Part shown: positions 26,531 to 34,398 of the stretch, in pieces
Layout of the letters: each line of letters begins with the position of its first letter
How positions within the stretch are numbered: the first letter of the stretch is position 1
From: Nitrospirota bacterium
GTDB taxonomy: Bacteria; Nitrospirota; Thermodesulfovibrionia; Thermodesulfovibrionales; UBA6898
Assembly (NCBI GenBank): GCA_021814475.1
Contig: JAKAIE010000019.1
Coordinates: forward strand, 1-42,955
Reading direction: 5' to 3'
DNA length: 42,955 nucleotides
The notes under the pieces: model-generated
The model's input: the letters and a program-made list of their open reading frames with translations, nothing else
Databases searched by the model: none
What the model was told of the DNA's origin: nothing
Position numbers and translations under genes: made by a program

Positions 26531-28741
26531 ATGCCCCTTGAGATTTTGCGCGGGGATATCGCCTCGAGAACCGCTCAGCTGAAGTTTCCGAAGCGGGAAG
26601 TGGCGAGCAGGACATTTTATGTCGTGGTCTCGCTATCCATGGCGCATCTGCGCGATTGGTTCCAGCGGTGGTTTCCTGCGTCCAGTGAGGAGTTGAAGAA
26701 GATACTGCCCTGGATTGTCTTCCCGTCAACAGGCGGGACTGATGACGTTGTCGGGGCAGTATCTTCTGCGTGGCTTAATGCTTACAGCGCTGCCACGATC
26801 AATGCGCTGACAGCCGAGGGCAACAAGGTCTCTGATACAGCGACGCAGGTGATATTGATAGCCGACCTCACGGAGGACGGCATACAGGAAAAACTTGAGA
26901 CCGTATATCAGGCATTCGAACAGATCATGGAGAATGTCACGACGCATAAGAGCCCTGTTGTATTTAGCGGACTGTTTCTCGCAAGAAATATCGAGTGTTC
27001 CGCAAACGGGTCACTAGGGATAAAGACCTCAAAGGATCTTAAGGGTCTTGAAGGATGGATGACTCGAAGAATTGCAAAGGCGTTCCTTTTTGATATTTCG
27101 AATCCCTGCGGTACAATCGTCTCGAATGCTAACGATCTTCACTTTTGCCTCGGGCAGCTGCTCTATATTCTGAGTAAGAAGCCTGTGGAATTCGCGATGG
27201 CTGGCGATCATCAGGGGTTCAGCGAATGGGCGACGCGGGGAACTGCCCGTGACAGGCAATGCACAGGTTTTTCCGGAATTTCTATACTGTCGCCTATAGA
27301 CCAGATTATGGAGACGCTCCTCCTGGCAAAGGGAGGCGAAGTGCTCCAGGAGGCCTTCTTTGGCGGGTTCAGTGAAGAACGGGCAGGCTTTTACCTGAAA
27401 TCTCTGATGAACAAAATGCATCTTAATTCCACGGATGTGTTTCGGTCTTCCATGACGCGCAATCCTGGATTCCCCCTCATCGATCCCTTTGCTGCCGTCA
27501 CACAAGAAGCCAGGACATGGGATATCGATGCAGCCGGGCATTTTATCGCGCTGGTTGACGGGCTGGATGTCAGGCTGCAGGGTGATGCTCAGGAAAACCG
27601 GAAGACCATGGACAGCCTTGGCAAGAAATCGCTGGATGAGTTCAGATATGTACTGCTCGAACATCTGAATCAGGCCGTTGCAGGAGAAAGAGGGGGCCTC
27701 CTGGTCGCAGGACAGATGCTGTCGAGACTCAGGGAGACTGTGGCCGGAATGATCACTGGGAAGCCAGCGGTCCCGGTGTATCCGGACGTCAGTAGCACTA
27801 TTCGGAGACTCGAGAGCAAGAGTTCTGTCGCACCGCGCAGGCCTGCGATTGTCGCGAGAACGCTGATGTTAACACTTGCGTTATTGGGAGGATTCTACGG
27901 CAGCCAGAATCTGCTTGATCTGCCCTTTATTGCATTTCCGCTGCTCGCGCTTCTCGGCGTGTCCGGCGGGGTCGTTTACTGGTTCGCAAGCAAGGCTCCT
28001 TTGGAAAAGCTGGTTGTTGACATCTGGGGGAACCTCCATGAAAAATGGACCCGCCTGCTTGACAAAGAGACAGGTGAGGTCGTGCAGGAGGTCCTGCCTA
28101 AGTATATGGAAATCATAGATGAACTTCTCGCAAGGGTGACAGAGGCAACGAGCAGATTGCAGGAGGTCGTGCAGTTTTACAGGGAAACATATGCTGCGCC
28201 AGTCGGAGAAAATTCCGCTTTCTGGGTATATTCTCTGTCATCCAGAGAGGAGATGCTGAAATATATGCCCCTGCTGAAGGTCGATGTGCATGCGGCTGCG
28301 GCTGACTATCTTGCGGCCGAAAAGCCGCTTGAGCTATGGAACAGGGTTTCTGCCCCTGGTTCCACGGAACCTAACGAGTGGGAATGGAGACTTGGGGAGG
28401 GGGTCGGCCGTTTCCTTCTTCCCTCCTCCGATGACCTGCTGAATTTGTCTATCTGCAGGATCTTGCGGGATGCGCCTGAGAAACTGAGGCGGTTCGAAGA
28501 GTTGCTGCGGAGATCGGCGGATCCATATCTGAATGTTGTTCCCGGGACCCCTGACTGCGTGAAGCAAGGTGCCCTCGAGACGCCACAGGAGGGATGCGAG
28601 GACATCGTGACATCTCTTTCAAGCGGCCTGAAGGGTAATTACCAGCACCTTCATTTGACTGACTCTCTTACTCCGTATAGAATTTCGTGCTTCAGCTTTG
28701 CCGAAGATGTTGAGATGGCAAACCTGAAGCTGGGGAGCTGA
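26531..28741 (+). CDS. Large protein of unknown function with two central TM helices, tubulin-operon partner
   Basis: A 736-residue protein with no family I recognise. The N-terminal 430 residues look soluble, alternating strands and helices (TFYVVVSLSMAHLRDWF, VILIADLTEDGIQE). Two transmembrane helices follow at about 438-455 and 463-486, with a short loop between. A helical, probably coiled-coil, cytoplasmic region covers about 500-590, and a final soluble domain ends at 736. With a two-helix hairpin, both large domains should face the cytoplasm, so it could dock the tubulin-like protein to the membrane. It starts three bases after the tubulin gene and ends one base before the next start codon. 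Confidence 0.8.
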   Translation: MPLEILRGDIASRTAQLKFPKREVASRTFYVVVSLSMAHLRDWFQRWFPASSEELKKILPWIVFPSTGGTDDVVGAVSSAWLNAYSAATINALTAEGNKVSDTATQVILIADLTEDGIQEKLETVYQAFEQIMENVTTHKSPVVFSGLFLARNIECSANGSLGIKTSKDLKGLEGWMTRRIAKAFLFDISNPCGTIVSNANDLHFCLGQLLYILSKKPVEFAMAGDHQGFSEWATRGTARDRQCTGFSGISILSPIDQIMETLLLAKGGEVLQEAFFGGFSEERAGFYLKSLMNKMHLNSTDVFRSSMTRNPGFPLIDPFAAVTQEARTWDIDAAGHFIALVDGLDVRLQGDAQENRKTMDSLGKKSLDEFRYVLLEHLNQAVAGERGGLLVAGQMLSRLRETVAGMITGKPAVPVYPDVSSTIRRLESKSSVAPRRPAIVARTLMLTLALLGGFYGSQNLLDLPFIAFPLLALLGVSGGVVYWFASKAPLEKLVVDIWGNLHEKWTRLLDKETGEVVQEVLPKYMEIIDELLARVTEATSRLQEVVQFYRETYAAPVGENSAFWVYSLSSREEMLKYMPLLKVDVHAAAADYLAAEKPLELWNRVSAPGSTEPNEWEWRLGEGVGRFLLPSSDDLLNLSICRILRDAPEKLRRFEELLRRSADPYLNVVPGTPDCVKQGALETPQEGCEDIVTSLSSGLKGNYQHLHLTDSLTPYRISCFSFAEDVEMANLKLGS

Positions 28742-28742
28742 T

Positions 28743-29789
28743 ATGTTCTTCTTGAGTCTGATCCCTTATCTTGTTCTATGGACGTTGTATGTGAGGCTGT
28801 TTGAACCTTTTGTGAGGTCATCGGGCATAACACTATGGGCAATGGTCCCCTCCCTCTACGGAGTCTCGTTCCTCTGTGCCCTGCTGTTTGTCTATCTGGT
28901 GCATTCCTTCAATCCGGGTCTTAAGCCTTTGTTAAGAAATCTGACAAGGCTAAAGGGGACCGGATGGATCTCAATAGTTGCAGCTATCGGAAGCGGACTG
29001 TCTGTCCTTGCTATAGTTCACTACAGAGGAATCTGGGTGGAGGGGATAGGCTTTCTTATCCCGATTGCGGGGGTATCACTCATGAACTTCATGAATATCG
29101 ATTATTTTCCGAAGATGCTGGAGGATGATGATCCTGATCCGAAACTCGTGACCCTGCCGCGGAATCCAGAACAGAGAAGCATTGAGGAAGATATTGCCCG
29201 CAGCTATTCCTGGCTCCACAAAGGGCAGCAGTATCACTTGGATCTTGTTATCCGGAAGTCACTTTACGATCTCTGCAAATCAAAAGCCAGGGTTGCCTCG
29301 ACCGAATGGGCGCGCGAGTATGCGTCGGAAGGGATTTGCGGCGAAATTCGGGAGATTGCGTTCCGGCTTCAGCGGATGGGCAAGCCCTACGGCAGTTATG
29401 AGGAGGTCGATTTTGTCCTGTCTTTTGTACAACAGATCATAACGTATCAATCTGACGAAGGAGAGTATCCGAAATATCCGGTCGAGACTCTTGTGGATGC
29501 TGCAGGTGATTGTGAGGACTTCTCGATCCTAGGGGCAAGCATCCTCAAACTGATGGGATATGAAGTTGCGCTCCTATTTCTGCCGGGGCACGCGGCCCTT
29601 GGGGTAGCAGGGGCGGAGGGCATTCCCGGAGTATTTGCTGAACACAAAGGAAATAAATTCTATTATTGCGAAATGACATCAGCTGGCTGGAAGATCGGAG
29701 AACTCCCGGAGCAGCATAAGAATGACAAGATCGACGTTTATCCTGTGCCAGGAGTTGTCCTGAAAATGGATCAATCGGTAAACACATAA
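28743..29789 (+). CDS. Membrane protein with transglutaminase-like cysteine protease domain
   Basis: A 348-residue protein. Four hydrophobic segments occupy about 1-120 (4-20, 33-55, 75-92, 100-117). The C-terminal half is a transglutaminase-fold peptidase resembling BTLCP proteins: catalytic C257 in AGDCEDFS, H283 in LPGHAALGV, and an acidic residue in the YYCEMTSAGWKIGE stretch as the third member. The soluble domain follows an even number of helices, so it may lie on the same side as the N-terminus. Such domains cleave or cross-link peptides, often at the envelope. Its overlap-tight position links it to the tubulin-like operon. Confidence 0.85.
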   Translation: MFFLSLIPYLVLWTLYVRLFEPFVRSSGITLWAMVPSLYGVSFLCALLFVYLVHSFNPGLKPLLRNLTRLKGTGWISIVAAIGSGLSVLAIVHYRGIWVEGIGFLIPIAGVSLMNFMNIDYFPKMLEDDDPDPKLVTLPRNPEQRSIEEDIARSYSWLHKGQQYHLDLVIRKSLYDLCKSKARVASTEWAREYASEGICGEIREIAFRLQRMGKPYGSYEEVDFVLSFVQQIITYQSDEGEYPKYPVETLVDAAGDCEDFSILGASILKLMGYEVALLFLPGHAALGVAGAEGIPGVFAEHKGNKFYYCEMTSAGWKIGELPEQHKNDKIDVYPVPGVVLKMDQSVNT

Positions 29790-29800
29790 TAGGAGTGGAC

Positions 29801-30142
29801 ATGATAAGAAAAATTATTATCGGAGTTCTGCTTGCTGCAGTTTTGGTCGGTGGCGGGGTATATTTTTTTACACAGGTAGACCACACACCTATTGGGAAAA
29901 TTCTTAAGAACCCGCGGGAGTATGACGGCAAGGTGATAACAATTGCTGGTGATGTGACTGACAGTACATCTCTCCTGGTTGTGAAGTTCTTCAAGCTCAA
30001 GGACAAAACGGGAGAGATCACTGTAATTACCAAGAGGAGTCTGCCGAATGTCGGGGCTAAGGAGCGTGTCAAGGGGCATGTTGAGGAGGCTTTTTCGATA
30101 GGCGATCAGCAGATGCTGGTCTTTGTGGAGGGGACGAAGTGA
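29801..30142 (+). CDS. Membrane-anchored OB-fold-like small protein
   Basis: A 113-residue protein with an N-terminal anchor (IIIGVLLAAVLVGGGVYFF), then a beta-barrel-like domain: DGKVITIAGDVTDS, KTGEITVITKR, AKERVKGHVEE. The strand pattern matches the tRNA_anti/OB-like periplasmic domains that bind small ligands or nucleic acid. AGGAG at 29791-29795 selects ATG 29801; a GTG at 29795 is also open. It is the last gene of the tubulin-like operon. Confidence 0.75.
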   Translation: MIRKIIIGVLLAAVLVGGGVYFFTQVDHTPIGKILKNPREYDGKVITIAGDVTDSTSLLVVKFFKLKDKTGEITVITKRSLPNVGAKERVKGHVEEAFSIGDQQMLVFVEGTK

Positions 30143-30169
30143 AGGACGGCAAGTAGTGAGCTGAAAGGG

Positions 30170-30316
30170 TCATGAGAGCTGACCAAGGGGGATAACGATG
30201 GTCATGAGCGACAGAAAAGTGGATGTCTGCATGTTAGCTTACATTCTTCCCTTTAGGATCAACCCCCTTGGTCGCTCAGCTACTGGAGATCACTCTAGTC
30301 GGCCTTAGGCTCATGA
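30170..30316. repeat. Imperfect long inverted repeat between two operons
   Basis: An 11-bp perfect core, GACCAAGGGGG (30181-30191) and CCCCCTTGGTC (30263-30273), is flanked by AGCT on both outer sides and, further out, by TCATGAG (30170-30176) and CTCATGA (30310-30316). A second GTCATGAGCG lies inside the loop. There is no T-run, so it is not a standard terminator. It may be a structured RNA, a small mobile-element scar or a protein-binding site. Confidence 0.55.
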
Positions 30317-30347
30317 TTGCAGCGGAGTAAACTGAACAGGAGATGCT

Positions 30348-32204
30348 ATGTTAGGCGGAAGTCGCGACGTGCCTGCAGGGAAGTCAGCAGTGAGATTACA
30401 CCTTAGTGCTGTATATGATAAGAACAAATGGGTTCTTCTTGTTCTCACCATGGTAGGGTTATCTCTGACACTGGGGGTGCAGGGTTTTATCAGATACAAT
30501 GGAACGGGTCTGCTCGACAGCCTGTATAATACCTTGAGACTCTTTACTCTCAATATAGATTTTCAGGCTGGAAAAAAGATACCGCTGCCGCTTGAAGTTG
30601 CCCGTTGGCTTGCACCTGCCGCTACCGGCGTTACGATATACAAGGCGATCCAGAGCATTTTAGGATACACAAATATGCTCTTTACAGCCGCAAGAGGCAG
30701 ACACTTTATTATCTGTGGAATCGATCGCGGCGCAGGTGGCCTTGCAGAGGAGATTAAGTATAAAGGCTTCAGAGTTATCATAATTGCAGATTCAACCGAT
30801 GGCCTGGAAGCCAGACAGTTGAGGAAGAAGGGCATCCCGATAATCGCGGGAGATCCTGCTGATGCGGATATGCTGGAGAGGGCGGGTGTTTACAACTGCA
30901 GCCATCTTTTGTGCCTTGACAGGGATGATTCCAGAAATACTTCTGTTGTTACCAACCTTTACCGGACAGCTCTTTTGCGCAAGAGAAAGGGCAACAGCCC
31001 GATAACATGCCATGTTCATATCTCCGATCCACAGATGACAGCTCTTTTTGAGGAATATGAAAAGAACTCAGAGTATAAGCAGGCAGTGGAGACACATCTT
31101 TTCAATTGTTATGAAAATTCCGCCAAAATGCTGTTTAACGCGCATCCTCTTTATGAAAACATAAATATACGAAAAGGCGGAGGTCAGATTCATCTCCTGA
31201 TTATCGGCTTTGGCCTTTCGGGGGAGAATGTGCTGCTCGAGGCTGCGCGGAGAGGCCATTTCCCCGAACAGAAGAAGATAAGGGTTACTGTAGCAGACAA
31301 CAAAATTAATGATAAAGAACGATCGTTCATGCGTCGATATCCATATATAAGAGAGGCTCTTGCGAGACCTGTGATTTTTTGTGACCTTGATGATCTTCTT
31401 GCCCGCAGCTCTAATCAGCTGACGGACTACAGCAGTGTTGTTATCTGCCTTGAGGATGACCGGAAGAATCTTTCAACCGGGATGAGGCTGGCCACCTTAG
31501 TTGATAATGCGAACATACATGTCCAAGTCGAAAACGACAGCGCTCTGTCATCCTTTATCGATGCAAACAACGAAGGCATGAAGAACCTCTTCTGTTTTGG
31601 AAGCTCACATAGGCTTCTTGGGTATGACGTTGTGATTGATGAAGAGCTTGATCTGCTCGCTAAGACCTGCCATGTCAAATACGGCAGGGGGAAATGGCAG
31701 GACCTCCCGATATTCAAGAGAAATTCCAATCGGGCACAGGCAGAGCATATTGATACAAAACTGCATGTGCTGGGACTTTCCAAGGTGCGTAAATCAGCCG
31801 TTTCCGGAGAGCAGACTCTTTGCGACAGAGACCATTATATGAAATTATTGAGCGAACTGGATGAAGATGAGTTGGCGATTATGGAACACGAAAGATGGAA
31901 CGCCTTTCATTTCATAAATGGATGGCAAAAAGGGGTCGCTGATCAGAGCCAGGACCCGAAAAATAGGCTGCATCCCTGTCTTGTGTCCTGGCATGAACTT
32001 GACATGGTGACGGAGGCGCACCGGAAGGTAGGTATCAACAACGACAACTATAAGGATTATGACAGAAGCCATGTTTTGAATATACCGGATATCCTCGAAT
32101 CTGCCGGTTATCTAATTTGTATAGATAAAACAGGAAACAGAGGAGGGGTTGATGGAGCTAGACAAAGATCTCATGGTACGGCCGGCCAAAGCGGCGCATG
32201 CTGA
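30348..32204 (+). CDS. Channel-like TrkA-N (KTN) protein with C-terminal RyR domain
   Basis: A 618-residue protein. It has two hydrophobic segments (about 28-48 and 84-105) separated by a pore-helix-like stretch (LLDSLYNTLRLFTL) with no GYG selectivity filter. An NAD-binding Rossmann fold of the TrkA-N/RCK type follows (FIICGIDRGAGG at 120-131), then a second Rossmann-like unit (IIGFGLSGENV near 284). The C-terminus (about 507-595) is an RyR domain: LAIMEHERWNAFHFINGW, HPCLVSWHEL and YDRSHVLNIPDIL. RyR domains occur in bacterial conflict operons as proposed ligand sensors. It is followed by a SLOG-domain gene, a known type of association. The last 20 residues after the RyR domain look non-conserved and overlap a mini-gene. 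Confidence 0.85.
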   Translation: MLGGSRDVPAGKSAVRLHLSAVYDKNKWVLLVLTMVGLSLTLGVQGFIRYNGTGLLDSLYNTLRLFTLNIDFQAGKKIPLPLEVARWLAPAATGVTIYKAIQSILGYTNMLFTAARGRHFIICGIDRGAGGLAEEIKYKGFRVIIIADSTDGLEARQLRKKGIPIIAGDPADADMLERAGVYNCSHLLCLDRDDSRNTSVVTNLYRTALLRKRKGNSPITCHVHISDPQMTALFEEYEKNSEYKQAVETHLFNCYENSAKMLFNAHPLYENINIRKGGGQIHLLIIGFGLSGENVLLEAARRGHFPEQKKIRVTVADNKINDKERSFMRRYPYIREALARPVIFCDLDDLLARSSNQLTDYSSVVICLEDDRKNLSTGMRLATLVDNANIHVQVENDSALSSFIDANNEGMKNLFCFGSSHRLLGYDVVIDEELDLLAKTCHVKYGRGKWQDLPIFKRNSNRAQAEHIDTKLHVLGLSKVRKSAVSGEQTLCDRDHYMKLLSELDEDELAIMEHERWNAFHFINGWQKGVADQSQDPKNRLHPCLVSWHELDMVTEAHRKVGINNDNYKDYDRSHVLNIPDILESAGYLICIDKTGNRGGVDGARQRSHGTAGQSGAC

Positions 32205-32307
32205 CTGGATGGTGGGAAGAATCGACGAAGAAGGGCTGCAGGGAATGGTAATAGATGAGGATAATGGGATCCATACTTGCTTCATGCCTTACTCCGATGC
32301 TAGATGA
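32152..32307 (+). CDS. Possible 51-residue protein overlapping the RyR gene end
   Basis: An ATG at 32152 is preceded by AGAGGAGGGG, one of the best ribosome-binding sites in the island. The frame gives MELDKDLMVRPAKAAHADW through MPYSDAR, acidic and without a recognised domain. It overlaps the RyR gene by 53 bases in another frame. It could be a genuine small gene, or the original C-terminus of the RyR protein displaced by a frameshift. Confidence 0.4.
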   Translation: MELDKDLMVRPAKAAHADWMVGRIDEEGLQGMVIDEDNGIHTCFMPYSDAR

Positions 32308-32442
32308 AGAATGCAGACATGCATTTACGTCCGACAAAGAGATGCCCCCGCTTCGCATGTACTTATTCTCATTGGATATTCATGCATCTACAGTATTCAA
32401 AGCTTCATTAAGCCTTGATGAAGCGCTGAACCTTTATGGAAA

Positions 32443-34233
32443 ATGCGGAATAATTTCAGGTGTATGATTACAGTCAACAACATAAATGACACATCGGGCG
32501 CCGGACTCATTCCTATCGTGATCGGTGTGACCGGGCACAGGGACTTGAGAGACGGAGACAGGGAACAATTGGCGGAAAAAGTGCGGCAGATCTTTGTAGA
32601 GATCCATAAGCAATGCCCACATTCGCCGATTGTGTTACTGTCTCCGCTTGCGGAAGGAGCGGATAGACTGGCAGCAAAGGTCGCCCTGGAAAGTCCGCTC
32701 CAGACTGCCCCTGATTTTAGAGTACAATTTATCGTGCCATTGCCAATGGCGGCTGAAGAGTATGAAAAGGATTTTCAGACGCCGGAGTCAAGAGCTGAAT
32801 TCAGAGAAGTATTACAGAGAGCGGACAGTCATTTCTCATTGCCCTCTGTTGCCGGCAACACACCTGAAAACATCGGCAGACCCGAGCACAGGGACAGGCA
32901 GTATGAGCAGGTCGGCGCATATATCGCCCACCACAGTCAAATACTTATAGCTTTATGGGACGGAGATGAAACCGAAAAAGTCGGCGGAACGTCGAAGATC
33001 GTTCAGTTCAAGCTAAAGGGCATCCCGGAACCCTATGTGCGGCGGCGCAAGCATCTTGATTTGGTAGATAGCGGGCCAGTTTACCATGTTGTGACGCCAC
33101 GAATCAGCAATCCGAATCCCAGAATGGAACAGTTTACGGTCCGGAAATATTATCCTGAAACGGTAAGCCATGAAGAAGCATTTGAGGTGACGTTCAGCAA
33201 TATTCTCAGAAAGATCGACGACTATAACCGCGATATAGGCAGCCTGTCCGGGAGCCTGGCCGCTGAAATAAAGAAGAACGGGGCCTTTGCCATCCCGGAC
33301 GAGAAAACGACCTCCCTGCCGTCCTCAGTGCAAAAGCTTCTGCATCATTATGCCGTTGCCGACACGCTGGCGCTGCATTTTCAGAGAAAAAGCAATCTGA
33401 CGCTTGGAGGCATTCTCGTCCTCGTTGTGCTCGCCGTATTTTGTCTTCAGCTGTATCTTGAGTTTTTCAAGAACCAGTACATGTTGCTGTCGTATCCGCT
33501 GCTTTTGGGGGCGGCGTACTGGTGGTACAAGAAGACAAAGGATGGGGATGTTCAAAACAAGCACCTTGATTACCGCGCAATTGCCGAAGGCCTGCGGGTT
33601 CAGATTTTCTGGAATATGATCGCGCTGAACGAGAACGTTTCGGAGCATTACTTGCGGAAACAGCGGAGTGAAATGGACTGGATACGCTTTGCAATACGCT
33701 CGTGCAGCCTTCCGATGTGTAATTCGAAAAAATGCGAAGATGAGAAAAACAACGATGATATCGGGTACGCATACAGCCTGACAGAGAAACATTGGGTTGC
33801 AGATCAGCGTAACTATTTTGTGAAAGCAACTGAGAGGGAAAGTGCGGAATTGACCAAGCGTGAATCGCATACCCAAGCATTATATTTAAGCGGACTGGGC
33901 ATTGTTATGTCCATGATTGTTCTTCATAATGTACTGCATGAATTTAAGTTTGTTCATAGCGTGCTTATCGTGTCGATTGGCTCTCTTCTGGCAATGGCGG
34001 CAGCCGTGCAGGGGTATATCGAAAAACGCGCGTTTGCAGAACAGGAGAAACAGTACGCGCGCATGAGAGACATGTTTGCCCATGCGTCAAGACACTTCTC
34101 AGAGGCAATTCAGAGCAAGGACTTTGATAAGGCTCGGGAGATCGTCTTGGATTTGGGCAAGGAGGCTTTGGCGGAGAATGGGGATTGGGTTCTATTGCAT
34201 AGGGCAAAGCCCATTAACGTGCCAAAAGGGTAG
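32443..34233 (+). CDS. SLOG-domain protein with four transmembrane segments
   Basis: A 596-residue protein. Residues about 23-270 form a Rossmann-like SLOG/LSDAT-type domain: IGVTGHRDLRDGD at 28-40, LLSPLAEGADRLAA at 65-78, LIALWDGDE at 168-176, and GGTSKIVQFKLKGIPE. SLOG domains are proposed to bind or make nucleotide-derived ligands in conflict systems. Two helix pairs follow (about 319-337 with 346-362, and 481-497 with 506-525), separated by about 115 residues with three cysteines. The second pair is followed by an amphipathic helix, as in SLATT-type membrane effectors. The pairing with the RyR gene suggests a sensor/ligand/membrane-effector module. ATG 32464 is an alternative start; neither has a strong ribosome-binding site. 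Confidence 0.83.
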   Translation: MRNNFRCMITVNNINDTSGAGLIPIVIGVTGHRDLRDGDREQLAEKVRQIFVEIHKQCPHSPIVLLSPLAEGADRLAAKVALESPLQTAPDFRVQFIVPLPMAAEEYEKDFQTPESRAEFREVLQRADSHFSLPSVAGNTPENIGRPEHRDRQYEQVGAYIAHHSQILIALWDGDETEKVGGTSKIVQFKLKGIPEPYVRRRKHLDLVDSGPVYHVVTPRISNPNPRMEQFTVRKYYPETVSHEEAFEVTFSNILRKIDDYNRDIGSLSGSLAAEIKKNGAFAIPDEKTTSLPSSVQKLLHHYAVADTLALHFQRKSNLTLGGILVLVVLAVFCLQLYLEFFKNQYMLLSYPLLLGAAYWWYKKTKDGDVQNKHLDYRAIAEGLRVQIFWNMIALNENVSEHYLRKQRSEMDWIRFAIRSCSLPMCNSKKCEDEKNNDDIGYAYSLTEKHWVADQRNYFVKATERESAELTKRESHTQALYLSGLGIVMSMIVLHNVLHEFKFVHSVLIVSIGSLLAMAAAVQGYIEKRAFAEQEKQYARMRDMFAHASRHFSEAIQSKDFDKAREIVLDLGKEALAENGDWVLLHRAKPINVPKG

Positions 34234-34398
34234 CCATTTGATGGAGGGCAGAGGATGCAGTGCAAGGGATTTACGGAGTAATGAAAAAGTCCTGAGCTGT
34301 AGAGGGGATGCGGTTCTTAGGGGGATGATACGACCGCTCCGTCGATGGGATACAACTTTGTCGAATAATAGACAACTATGTTTACAGAAGGGGAAACA

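Noticed and set aside
32255-32467. A 70-codon plus-strand frame before the SLOG gene
   Set aside because: No ribosome-binding site, it overlaps both neighbouring frames and shows no domain-like pattern.
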